A stretch of DNA of 23,162 bases from Lachnospiraceae bacterium UBA7110 (GTDB lineage Bacteria; Bacillota; Clostridia; Lachnospirales; Lachnospiraceae), in contig DKYC01000088.1 in assembly GCA_002492295.1 (NCBI GenBank), forward strand, positions 1 to 23,162, read 5' to 3'. A program made the position numbers and the translations under genes. Positions 1-7,324 of this stretch are shown in pieces. The stretch's first letter is position 1, and each line of letters opens with the position of its first letter. A model generated the notes under the pieces. The model made no database searches, had not been told where the DNA came from, and was given only the letters and a program-made list of their open reading frames with translations.

Positions 1-107
1 CATATTATTTTACCTGTAAATCCGCCGTGGTGTCAAGTGTTGCATCACGATTTCACTTATTTGGCAGCTAATATACATATGCAGTTTACAGCAAATGGAG
101 GACTCCT

Positions 108-845
108 ATGATAAAAATAGCGTATTGCGATGATGATTTGTCCGTATTAGACGAAATGAAAATACTGATTGAACAATATCGCATAAAGCGCAGCCAGGGG
201 GTTGCATATGCCGCTTTCCACAGTTCTTTGGAACTGATGGCCGAAATCGAAAAAGGGGTACGCTTTGATGTTTTGTTTTTGGATGTAATCATGCCGGGTG
301 GGAACGGCATTTACATCGCGGAAGAAATCCGGAAGTATGATACCGCTGTTAAGATTATCTTTTTGACATCCTCCTCTGAGTTTGCGGTGCAGTCCTATAC
401 GGTCGGCGCATATTTTTATCAGATGAAACCGATTTTGGAGGAAAGCTTTTACAGGCTTTTGGACGCCGTAATATTAAGCTGTAAAAAGGAGCGGCAGTGC
501 GGTCTGATTTTGCGCTGCAAAAGCGGGATTACGCGGATTGACCTGGACAGACTGGAATACTGCGAGGTGATGGGGCGTACACTGTTATTCCACATGGAAA
601 ATAAAACGGTACTGGAAAGCATCGGAAAACTGGATGAGCTTTGCAGTCAGCTTGCGCAGTATGAAAATTTCCTGCGTCCGCACCGTTCGTTTTTGGTGAA
701 TATGGAGTATGTCCAAAATATTTCCTACAAGGCGATTACAATGGTTAATCTTGCGCAGATTCCGATACCGCACGGAAAATGCTCCGAAATCAAAAATACA
801 TATCTAAAATACGCATTTAGCAGAAGGCAGGTTTTTATGTCATGA
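108..845 (+). CDS. LytTR-family response regulator
   Basis: A 245-residue cytoplasmic response regulator of the AgrA/LytTR type. The N-terminal receiver domain (about 1-120) shows the acidic cluster CDDD at 7-10, the phospho-acceptor Asp59 in FLDVIMPGG, Thr87 and the conserved Lys107-Pro108. The C-terminal half (about 140-240) has the LytTR DNA-binding pattern, including the FLRPHRSFLVN segment. The start is supported by a GGAGGA ribosome binding site about 7 bases upstream. Its last four bases overlap the start of the sensor kinase gene (ATGA), so the two are translationally coupled. LytTR regulators bind direct repeats in promoters and usually control quorum peptides, bacteriocins or surface functions. 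No AgrD-like peptide or AgrB gene is visible nearby, so the target is unknown; the SPFH operon immediately downstream is the obvious candidate. The 107 bases before the gene contain no clear coding sequence. Confidence 0.93.
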   Translation: MIKIAYCDDDLSVLDEMKILIEQYRIKRSQGVAYAAFHSSLELMAEIEKGVRFDVLFLDVIMPGGNGIYIAEEIRKYDTAVKIIFLTSSSEFAVQSYTVGAYFYQMKPILEESFYRLLDAVILSCKKERQCGLILRCKSGITRIDLDRLEYCEVMGRTLLFHMENKTVLESIGKLDELCSQLAQYENFLRPHRSFLVNMEYVQNISYKAITMVNLAQIPIPHGKCSEIKNTYLKYAFSRRQVFMS

Positions 846-2110
846 ATGTCGTTTATCTGTTAAATCATACGTTTGTGGGCATTTTTGGCATGGTTTTATC
901 TGCCGCGTTCTGCGATGTTGCATGGACAAGACGAAAACGCTGTATTTTTTTGGGCGGCATGGTGTTGCTTCTGTTGCTTCAGGGCATTGTCTATTTTTTC
1001 GTAAGCGCGGATTTGGCGAGATGCCTTTATCCGATTACGACGCATGTTCCTCTGATGATAATCCTGTATTTTTTCAGCAAAAAGTGGCTTTGGTCCGTTA
1101 TTTCGGTTTTCACGGCTTATCTTTGCTGTCAAATCAGACGATGGATTGCATTGCTGGTAATTGCCGTATTTTCCGGCGGTGTGGCAATGCAGCGGATTAC
1201 GGAGATGATTGTGACTTTGCCGCTGCTGCTGTTTTTGGTGCGCTTTGCCGCGCCGTCCATGCGCAGTGTTGCACACTATTCCGTTCCGGTACAGTGTCAG
1301 TTTGGCTTTATTCCAGTGCTGTATTACGGGTTTGACTATCTGACATCCGTTTATACAAACCTGCTTTTGGAGGGAACTTTGGTCGCGGTAGAGTTTATGC
1401 CGTTTGTGTGCTGTGTGGCGTATTTAATGTTCATACTGCATAATTCGGCGGCGGAGCGGACAAGGAGCCAGCTGGAGCAGGCGCAGGACGTCCTGAACGT
1501 TCAGATTGCACAGGCGGTCCGTGAAATTGAGACCTTGCGGGAGTCGCAACAGAACGCCAAGATGCACCGCCATGATCTGCGTCATCACCTTCAGTATCTT
1601 TCGGCATGTATCGAAAATGGAAAGATGCAGCAGGCGCAAACATATATTCGAGAAATCTGCTCGGAAATTGAAGCGGATAAGGTGACGGTTTTTTGTGAAA
1701 ATGAGGCGGCCAACCTGATTTTTTCAGTCTATGCCAGGCGTGCGGAAAGTCAAGGGATTTTAGTGAAAATTAACGCTGTGGTATCCCGCGTGATTCTGGT
1801 ATCCGAGAGTGATTTGTGCGTGCTTTTGTCAAATGCTTTGGAGAACGCGCTGCATGCGTGCCAGCGGTGCAGGGATAAGGGAATGCCTGCCGTGATTGAG
1901 GTGGACGCCTATGAGGAAAACTGGAAATTTTTCCTGCAGATTATCAATTCCTGCGATGCGGATGTCCTGTTTACAAACGGCATTCCGGTAACGGACAAGC
2001 CGGGGCACGGGATGGGAGTGCGCAGCATTTGCGCGATCGTGGAGCGCTATAACGGGATATCCACTTTTTTGATTGAGGAGGGGCAGTTTATTCTGCGTGT
2101 GTCTCTTTAG
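842..2110 (+). CDS. GHKL-domain sensor histidine kinase (AgrC-like)
   Basis: A 422-residue membrane sensor kinase paired with the LytTR regulator just upstream (4-bp overlap). The first ~200 residues are a run of about six hydrophobic segments with short loops and no large extracellular domain, as in AgrC-type kinases that sense a peptide or small amphipathic ligand. A coiled-coil linker (about 205-240) leads to the H-box HRHDLRHHL, in which His244 is the probable phosphorylated residue. The ATPase domain shows an N-box (SNALENALHAC, Asn331 and Asn335) and a G-box (GHGMGVRS, from Gly388). It should autophosphorylate and pass the phosphate to Asp59 of the regulator. The signal cannot be told from the sequence, and no precursor peptide gene is linked. 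Confidence 0.92.
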   Translation: MNVVYLLNHTFVGIFGMVLSAAFCDVAWTRRKRCIFLGGMVLLLLLQGIVYFFVSADLARCLYPITTHVPLMIILYFFSKKWLWSVISVFTAYLCCQIRRWIALLVIAVFSGGVAMQRITEMIVTLPLLLFLVRFAAPSMRSVAHYSVPVQCQFGFIPVLYYGFDYLTSVYTNLLLEGTLVAVEFMPFVCCVAYLMFILHNSAAERTRSQLEQAQDVLNVQIAQAVREIETLRESQQNAKMHRHDLRHHLQYLSACIENGKMQQAQTYIREICSEIEADKVTVFCENEAANLIFSVYARRAESQGILVKINAVVSRVILVSESDLCVLLSNALENALHACQRCRDKGMPAVIEVDAYEENWKFFLQIINSCDADVLFTNGIPVTDKPGHGMGVRSICAIVERYNGISTFLIEEGQFILRVSL

Positions 2111-2148
2111 GGGATAATGGGAAAAATTGTCGATTGAGCACGGTTTTT

Positions 2149-2170
2149 GGTCGTTTCATGGTAAACGTCC
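2149..2170. promoter_or_regulatory. Near-perfect palindrome between the two-component genes and the SPFH operon
   Basis: Arms GGTCGTTT and AAACGTCC around a 6-base centre pair at seven of eight positions. The 168-base gap that holds it separates the kinase stop from the SPFH gene. There is no T-tract after it, so a simple intrinsic terminator is unlikely; an operator is the better guess. A second, partly overlapping pair (AATGGGA at 2116-2122 with TCCCATT at 2168-2174) could form an alternative fold. No convincing sigma-A promoter was found in this gap. Confidence 0.35.
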
Positions 2171-2278
2171 CATTTCCGCAGGCAGGTATTGTAAGCTTTG
2201 TTAAGGTAATGGCGTTTTATTGTTGGAAATGATACACAAAGTAACAGTTTATTCTAAAATAGGAAAGGAGTTTTCGAA

Positions 2279-3622
2279 ATGGGGCTTATCAGGGCAGGAG
2301 CGGGAGCGCTTGGGGGAACGCTTGCAGACCAGTGGAAGGAGTTTTTCTACTGTGACGCAATGGAGAAGGACGTTTTGGTTACAAAGGGCAGGAAACGGAC
2401 AACATCCCGTTCCTCAAATACAAAAGGAAATGACAACATTATTTCTAACGGAAGCGTAATTGCCGTTGCAGACGGTCAGTGTATGATGATTGTGGAGCAG
2501 GGGAAGGTTGTGGAGGTGTGCGCGGAACCGGGGGAATTTCGGTATGACACATCCACGGAACCGAGTATTTTTGCAGGAAGTCTTGGCGCAGGTATTTTAG
2601 ATACTTTTAAGACGGTTGGCAGGCGTTTTACGTTTGGCGGCGATACGGGCAAAGACCAAAGAGTCTATTATTTTAACACGAAGGAACTTGTTGACAATAA
2701 GTTCGGAACGCCTAATCCGATTCCGTTTCGTGTGGTAGACTCCAAAATTGGTCTGGATGTAGATGTTTCCGTGCGCTGTTCGGGCGTTTATTCGTATAAA
2801 ATTGCCAATCCGCTGTTGTTTTATGCAAATGTCTGCGGCAATGTGGAGCAGGATTATACGCGTGATGAACTTGATGGTCAGTTGAAAACGGAGTTTATCA
2901 GCGCATTGCAGCCTGCGTTTGGCAGGCTCTCCGATTTGGAGATGCGTCCGAATCAGATTGTTTCGCACAATGCCGATTTGGAGAACGCGATGAATGCCGC
3001 ACTTTGTGCAAAATGGGGCGAACTGCGCGGATTGAAGATTGTCAGTATTGCGCTTGGATCTGTTACGCTGCCGGAGGAAGACGCGGAAATGATTAAACAG
3101 CTTCAGCGTACGGCGGCACTGCAAAATCCGAATATGGCGGGAGCAGCTTTGGTGGGTGCGCAGGCGGATGCGATGAAAGCGGCGGCATCCAATTCCGGAG
3201 GTGCCATGACTGGCTTTATGGGCATGGGAATGGCAATGAACACCGGAGGCATGAATGCACAGAATTTATTTGCAATGGGACAGCAGCAGTCCGCGGCGCA
3301 GCAAATGGCAGTGCAGCAGCCGGGACAGCAGCAGTCGCAGACAGGGGGATGGAGATGTTCGTGCGGTGCAACAGTTGCAACGGGGAAATTCTGTCCGGAA
3401 TGCGGTTCGCCAAGACCTGTGCCCGCGGCGAACAACGGATGGACCTGCTCATGCGGGACTGTAAACAAGGGAAGGTTCTGCTCAGAGTGCGGTGCAAAAA
3501 AACCGGAGGGCGTACCACTTTACCGGTGTGACAAGTGCGGGTGGGAGCCTGAGGATCCTGCGCACCCGCCCAAATTCTGCCCGGAGTGCGGCGATTTGTT
3601 TGATGAGAACGACAGAGTATAA
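2279..3622 (+). CDS. SPFH-domain protein with three C-terminal zinc ribbons (YdjI-like, 'virion core protein' family)
   Basis: A 447-residue protein with an SPFH (stomatin/prohibitin/flotillin) domain over about residues 30-270, an Ala/Gly/Met/Gln-rich linker (about 280-355), and three zinc ribbons: Cys360/362/372/375, Cys390/392/401/404, and a rubredoxin-like pair Cys417/420 with Cys434/437. The start has a strong AGGAAAGGAG site. The architecture matches the family misleadingly annotated as virion core protein, which includes B. subtilis YdjI. YdjI is an SPFH scaffold that links a PspA-family protein to the membrane together with YdjG and YdjH, and homologues of those two follow directly here (14- and 12-base gaps). 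A role in organising a membrane complex under envelope stress is inferred. Three ribbons rather than one or two is notable but not unique. Confidence 0.85.
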   Translation: MGLIRAGAGALGGTLADQWKEFFYCDAMEKDVLVTKGRKRTTSRSSNTKGNDNIISNGSVIAVADGQCMMIVEQGKVVEVCAEPGEFRYDTSTEPSIFAGSLGAGILDTFKTVGRRFTFGGDTGKDQRVYYFNTKELVDNKFGTPNPIPFRVVDSKIGLDVDVSVRCSGVYSYKIANPLLFYANVCGNVEQDYTRDELDGQLKTEFISALQPAFGRLSDLEMRPNQIVSHNADLENAMNAALCAKWGELRGLKIVSIALGSVTLPEEDAEMIKQLQRTAALQNPNMAGAALVGAQADAMKAAASNSGGAMTGFMGMGMAMNTGGMNAQNLFAMGQQQSAAQQMAVQQPGQQQSQTGGWRCSCGATVATGKFCPECGSPRPVPAANNGWTCSCGTVNKGRFCSECGAKKPEGVPLYRCDKCGWEPEDPAHPPKFCPECGDLFDENDRV

Positions 3623-3636
3623 ACGGAGGGAGTCAG

Positions 3637-4722
3637 ATGGCGGAAATACAGGAATATAAATGCCCGTGCTGCGGCGGCGCCATTGCCTTTGACAGCACGC
3701 TTCAAAAAATGAAGTGCCCGTATTGCGACACGGAATTTGAGATGGAGACATTAGCGGGCTACGACAGTGAATTAAAAGAGGAAAAGGCAGACGATATGAC
3801 GTGGGATACGTCTGCAAAGGAAATATGGCAGAATGGGGAGGATGAGGGGTTATCTTCCTATGTATGCCATTCGTGCGGCGGTGAGATTGTGTGTGATGAA
3901 AATACGGCGGCGACCTCCTGCTCGTTCTGCGGGAATCCTGTAGTCGTGACAGGGCAGATTTCGGGTGATTTAAAACCGGATTATGTCATTCCGTTTCAGC
4001 TGGATAAAAAGGCCGCAATTGCCGCTTTAAAAGCACACTGCCAGGGGAAGCGCCTGCTCCCGAAGCAGTTTAAGGACGAAAATCACATCAAGGAAGTAAA
4101 AGGCGTATATGTGCCATTCTGGCTGTATGATGCCGAGGCGAATGCAAATATGCGCTACCGGGCGACTAAGATACGGACATGGAGCGACAGCATGTATAAC
4201 TATACGGAAACCAGTTACTTTTCGGTGAGCCGGGGCGGAAGCCTTGTATTTGAAAACGTTCCCGCCGACGGCTCCACAAAGATGCCGGATGATTTGATGG
4301 AATCGCTTGAGCCGTTTGACTACTCAAAGGCGGTTGATTTTCAGACGGCATATCTTGCGGGCTACATGGCAGATAAATACGATGTGAGCGCAGAGGATAA
4401 TGCAGAGCGTGCCAATGAGCGTATCCGCAAAAGCACGGAGGCGGCTTTTGACGCGACGGTAAAAGGCTATGCAACGGTTACGAAGGAAACAGGCAGTATT
4501 CAGTTGTCCAGCAACAGGGTAAAATATGCGCTGCTGCCTGTCTGGATTTTACATACGAAATGGAACGGTAAGGATTACCTTTTTGCGATGAATGGACAGA
4601 GCGGGAACATGGTAGGGGATTTGCCATGCGACAAGGCTGCGTACAAAAAATGGCTGTTTGGACTGACAGGGGTGATTGGTGCAGTCATGTATGCTGCGTT
4701 ATTCCTGATTTGGATGATATAA
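3637..4722 (+). CDS. Zinc-ribbon membrane protein (YdjG-like)
   Basis: A 361-residue protein with two N-terminal zinc ribbons: CPCC...CPYC (Cys9/12 and Cys27/30) and CHSC...CSFC (Cys77/80 and Cys95/98). A middle region without a recognised fold contains a PFQLDKKAAI segment. One hydrophobic helix closes the C-terminus (about 338-360), so most of the protein should lie on one side of the membrane with a tail anchor. Databases often label relatives as TFIIB-type zinc ribbon or replication-helicase-like because of the ribbons; nothing here suggests a helicase. It matches the layout of B. subtilis YdjG, which forms a membrane complex with the TPM protein YdjH. It starts 14 bases after the SPFH gene with a GGAGGGAG site, so it is surely co-transcribed. 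Confidence 0.8.
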   Translation: MAEIQEYKCPCCGGAIAFDSTLQKMKCPYCDTEFEMETLAGYDSELKEEKADDMTWDTSAKEIWQNGEDEGLSSYVCHSCGGEIVCDENTAATSCSFCGNPVVVTGQISGDLKPDYVIPFQLDKKAAIAALKAHCQGKRLLPKQFKDENHIKEVKGVYVPFWLYDAEANANMRYRATKIRTWSDSMYNYTETSYFSVSRGGSLVFENVPADGSTKMPDDLMESLEPFDYSKAVDFQTAYLAGYMADKYDVSAEDNAERANERIRKSTEAAFDATVKGYATVTKETGSIQLSSNRVKYALLPVWILHTKWNGKDYLFAMNGQSGNMVGDLPCDKAAYKKWLFGLTGVIGAVMYAALFLIWMI

Positions 4723-4734
4723 GGGGGGCGCATC

Positions 4735-5574
4735 ATGAAGAAGATAAAAAAGAGATTGATACCGGTACTTTTTGCATTGCTCTTATCAGTCATGGCAGTC
4801 TTTCCTGTGTCCGCGGAGGGCGATTTGCCAAGACTTTGCGACTATGCGGATTTGCTTTCGGACAGCGAGGAAGCGGAGCTTTTAAATAAACTGGATGAAA
4901 TCAGCGAGCGGCAGCAGATGGATGTGGTCGTAGTCACGGTTGATTCGCTTGAAGGTATGGACGTCATGGTCTACGCGGATGATTTTTATGATTATAACGG
5001 CTATGGTTTTGGAGAAGGGCGGGACGGAATCCTCTTTCTTCTCAGCATGGGGGAAAGACAATGGAACATCACTACAAGAGGTTATGCAATAACAGTCTTT
5101 ACGGATGCGGGAATGGAATATATGGAGGATTGGATTGTCACGAATCTGAAGGACGGGGCGTATGCGGCGGCGTTTACAACCTTTGCGGATTATTGTGACA
5201 GGTACATAACACAGGCGGCGACGGGAATGCCGTATGACGTTGACAATCTTCCGAGCGAGCCGTTTCCTTATTTCACGCTTCTGATTATTTGCTTTGCGAT
5301 TGCATTTGTGATTGCCCTGATTGCAATGGCAATCATGAAAGGACAGCTCAAATCGGTAGGGAACCGATGGAGGGCGGATGAATATGTAAAAAAAGACAGC
5401 ATGAAACTGACAAAAAAGAATGATTTGTTTTTGTACCGGCATGTAGAGCGTAGGGAGAAACCGAAAGAAGATACGTCGAGCAGTTCAAGCAATTCGGGCG
5501 GCTCTAAGGGCGGTTCGACGACACACGTATCATCATCCGGCGCGACACATGGCGGTAGAAGCGGGACGTTTTAA
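4735..5574 (+). CDS. TPM-domain membrane protein (YdjH/YgcG-like)
   Basis: A 279-residue protein with a signal peptide (basic KKIKKR, hydrophobic core, likely cleavage after Ala27 in PVSA), a TPM domain (about 33-165, with a QMDVVVVTVDSLEG strand and the GRDGILFLLSMGERQW core), a transmembrane helix (about 178-201), a basic cytoplasmic stretch, and a Ser/Gly/Thr tail ending in GGRSGTF. TPM domains face the outside of the cell in this arrangement. The family is linked to membrane-stress and protein-quality functions, and Ser/Gly tails are usual for YgcG-type proteins. Position third in the operon, 12 bases after the zinc-ribbon gene, supports the YdjG-YdjH partnership known in Bacillus. Confidence 0.85.
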   Translation: MKKIKKRLIPVLFALLLSVMAVFPVSAEGDLPRLCDYADLLSDSEEAELLNKLDEISERQQMDVVVVTVDSLEGMDVMVYADDFYDYNGYGFGEGRDGILFLLSMGERQWNITTRGYAITVFTDAGMEYMEDWIVTNLKDGAYAAAFTTFADYCDRYITQAATGMPYDVDNLPSEPFPYFTLLIICFAIAFVIALIAMAIMKGQLKSVGNRWRADEYVKKDSMKLTKKNDLFLYRHVERREKPKEDTSSSSSNSGGSKGGSTTHVSSSGATHGGRSGTF

Positions 5575-5594
5575 GGCAGTAAAGGAGGAGGTCT

Positions 5595-6257
5595 ATGGGA
5601 TTATTTGGTAAAAAAGAGGCGTGTCCGGTTTGCGGCAAAGAAGTGAAGGGATTGTTCCTGACGAAAATCGGTGATAAGAAAACGTTGTGTAAGGACTGCT
5701 CCAAACGGATTTCCATGAACAAGGAACTAATCAAAACCGCAACGCCTGAATTGATACAGGAGCATTTGGCTTACCGTAAGAAAAACGCGGAGAAGTATGC
5801 CGCGCTTCGCTGGGATATCCGCTATACCGATATTCCGTACCTGAAGTTCGGCGTTGACCCGGGTGCAGGATTTTTCTATCTGGAGAGCGACGACTTGCAT
5901 GATGAGGACAATCCGGTCGTATTTTCCTTCAATCAGCTTACGGGATATGAGCTGTATCGTTCGTCCCAAAAGTTAGATGATTCGGATACTCCCGGTGAAA
6001 CCTTTTTGGAGAGCACGCTGTCGGTGGTTTCCGGTCTTGCGGATTTGGTGAAAAACGAGGAAGATACCAAGTACGAGGTTTTTAAGCTGAAACTGACCAC
6101 AACCGATCCTTATTGGCCAAAGCTGGAAATTAAGATTACATTTAGCGACGAGAGGCTTTACGGTTGGAATGGGTGTACGGCATTTGACTGGCAGCTTAAG
6201 GGGATGTGCCAGCTTTTTAAGAATATTATCCGGAAAGAACCGATAACCATTGTCTGA
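5595..6257 (+). CDS. DUF4428 zinc-ribbon protein
   Basis: A 220-residue soluble protein that begins MGLFGKKEACPVCGKEV and carries one treble-clef-like ribbon with Cys10/13 and Cys32/35, the pattern of DUF4428. The remaining ~175 residues look globular and mixed alpha/beta, with no membrane segment and no motif I recognise. It follows the TPM gene by 20 bases with a strong AAAGGAGGAGG site. Its N-terminus closely resembles that of the next gene, so the two are tandem paralogues that have diverged strongly after residue 40. Function is unknown; place in the operon suggests a cytoplasmic partner of the SPFH/YdjG/YdjH-like complex. Confidence 0.75.
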   Translation: MGLFGKKEACPVCGKEVKGLFLTKIGDKKTLCKDCSKRISMNKELIKTATPELIQEHLAYRKKNAEKYAALRWDIRYTDIPYLKFGVDPGAGFFYLESDDLHDEDNPVVFSFNQLTGYELYRSSQKLDDSDTPGETFLESTLSVVSGLADLVKNEEDTKYEVFKLKLTTTDPYWPKLEIKITFSDERLYGWNGCTAFDWQLKGMCQLFKNIIRKEPITIV

Positions 6258-6273
6258 TAACAGGAGGATTATG

Positions 6274-7158
6274 ATGGGACTGTTTGGTAAAAAAGAAAAA
6301 CCTCCCTGCGCAATCTGCGGTGGAAAAGTATCGGGATTATTTCCACCAAAAATTGACGGTCAGCTGGTCTGTAAGGAATGCTACGGTGACGTAGACCTGC
6401 CGCAGGAGGTTTTGGATTACATGACTATTGATGCGTTCAGGTATTATATGGCTTTCCGTGAGGAAAACGCGCAGTTAAAGCAGCGTTTCAGGATTATGCG
6501 GCAGGTCGATTTTGGCTGGCTGGGCGATAAGTTTGTGTTTGATACAGATAACCGGCTTTTGTGCATGGATAAGAATCTTACAAAGACCATTTTTGAAGGC
6601 TGTCAGGTGAAATCTTTTGAGATTCGGGAGGACGCGCAGCCTTTGTTTCGCGGGAGTGCCGAGGGTCTGACGCGCTATACCAGCATGGTGCCCGAACGTG
6701 TGACAGCTATGTCGCCGCAGATTGAGCGGATTCGGATACAGGCACATATGAGACGTGAAATGGAAAAGGATAACAACGGATATTATCCTATGCCGGATAT
6801 GAAGGTTATGATGCCTTTTTTGAGGTTTCATGTGGATATTTATTTTGAACATCCTTATTTTTCTGTCTATACAGCGGAAAAAACGGCTCCTGAGTTTGAC
6901 AGTACGGATCCGGATACCAGTGATTATCTCAGACAGTACAATGAGGACGCTGCGCTTATGGAGGAGCTTGCAAGGGCGCTTATGGAGGTGGCGTTTCCCG
7001 GTGCGCCAGAGCGGACGGTAGGCATTGGAAGTATCTCGGCTTCCGGTGTGGCAGTGGATGCGGCGTCCGAGTTACAACGGTTCAAGGATTTAATGGATAA
7101 GGGGATTATTACGGAAGACGAATTTACTGCCAAGAAGCGTCAGCTGCTTGGCACTTGA
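6274..7158 (+). CDS. DUF4428 zinc-ribbon protein with C-terminal SHOCT motif
   Basis: A 294-residue protein starting MGLFGKKEKPPCAICGG. The ribbon uses Cys12/15 and Cys33/36, parallel to the preceding gene. The last 28 residues (about 267-294, LQRFKDLMDKGIITEDEF and following) form a SHOCT motif, a short helical oligomerisation motif usually found at protein ends. I chose the second of two adjacent ATG codons because the GGAGG site at 6263-6267 lies 6 bases upstream of it and the protein then aligns with its paralogue; an in-frame TTG at 6250 is further upstream inside the previous gene. There is no membrane segment. It is the last gene of the operon, followed by a terminator 40 bases later. 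Confidence 0.75.
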   Translation: MGLFGKKEKPPCAICGGKVSGLFPPKIDGQLVCKECYGDVDLPQEVLDYMTIDAFRYYMAFREENAQLKQRFRIMRQVDFGWLGDKFVFDTDNRLLCMDKNLTKTIFEGCQVKSFEIREDAQPLFRGSAEGLTRYTSMVPERVTAMSPQIERIRIQAHMRREMEKDNNGYYPMPDMKVMMPFLRFHVDIYFEHPYFSVYTAEKTAPEFDSTDPDTSDYLRQYNEDAALMEELARALMEVAFPGAPERTVGIGSISASGVAVDAASELQRFKDLMDKGIITEDEFTAKKRQLLGT

Positions 7159-7198
7159 CAAATACCGTTCCATTATGGAAAAAGGTGTAGTGAAACAT

Positions 7199-7254
7199 AA
7201 AAGCCTGTTTGCGCTATTTTGTATAAAAGCGCGGCAGGCTTTTGCGGTTTTTAT
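7199..7254 (+). terminator. Intrinsic terminator of the SPFH operon
   Basis: Outer arms AAAAGCCTG (7199-7207) and CAGGCTTTT (7235-7243) pair perfectly, with an inner GCGCT/AGCGC pair, and are followed by TTTTGCGGTTTTT. It sits 40 bases after the last operon gene, so transcription of the five-gene unit should end here. Confidence 0.8.
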
Positions 7255-7256
7255 GA

Positions 7257-7285
7257 TTGACCGGAAAGAAGATATTTTATATAAT
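7257..7285 (+). promoter_or_regulatory. Sigma-A promoter for the DUF1848 gene
   Basis: TTGACC (7257-7262) and a perfect TATAAT (7280-7285) are separated by 17 bases. The predicted start of transcription near 7292 lies just upstream of the GGAGGGGG ribosome binding site at 7309-7316, which fits a GTG start at 7325. It begins right after the terminator, so this is a fresh transcription unit. Confidence 0.75.
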
Positions 7286-7324
7286 GAACATATGTTGTGG
7301 ACATTATTGGAGGGGGATGCCGCG

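Noticed and set aside
2111..2278. AgrD-like signal peptide gene next to the two-component system
   Set aside because: No small frame with a ribosome binding site and a Cys-containing thiolactone-like core was found in the gap or upstream of 108.
2111..2278. SigW/ECF-type promoter for the SPFH operon, as for ydjFGHI in Bacillus
   Set aside because: Only a partial GTAAAC-like match was found, without a proper -10, so it was not annotated.
2597..3531. Several open frames antisense to or out of frame with the SPFH gene
   Set aside because: Low-complexity Cys/Pro/Ala-rich or basic translations without ribosome binding sites; they are shadows of the zinc-ribbon and linker codons.
7148..7324. N-terminal extension of the DUF1848 gene from an ATG at 7148
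   Set aside because: The stretch contains the upstream operon's terminator and a consensus promoter, and the family normally begins at the GTG-encoded MILSASRRTD.
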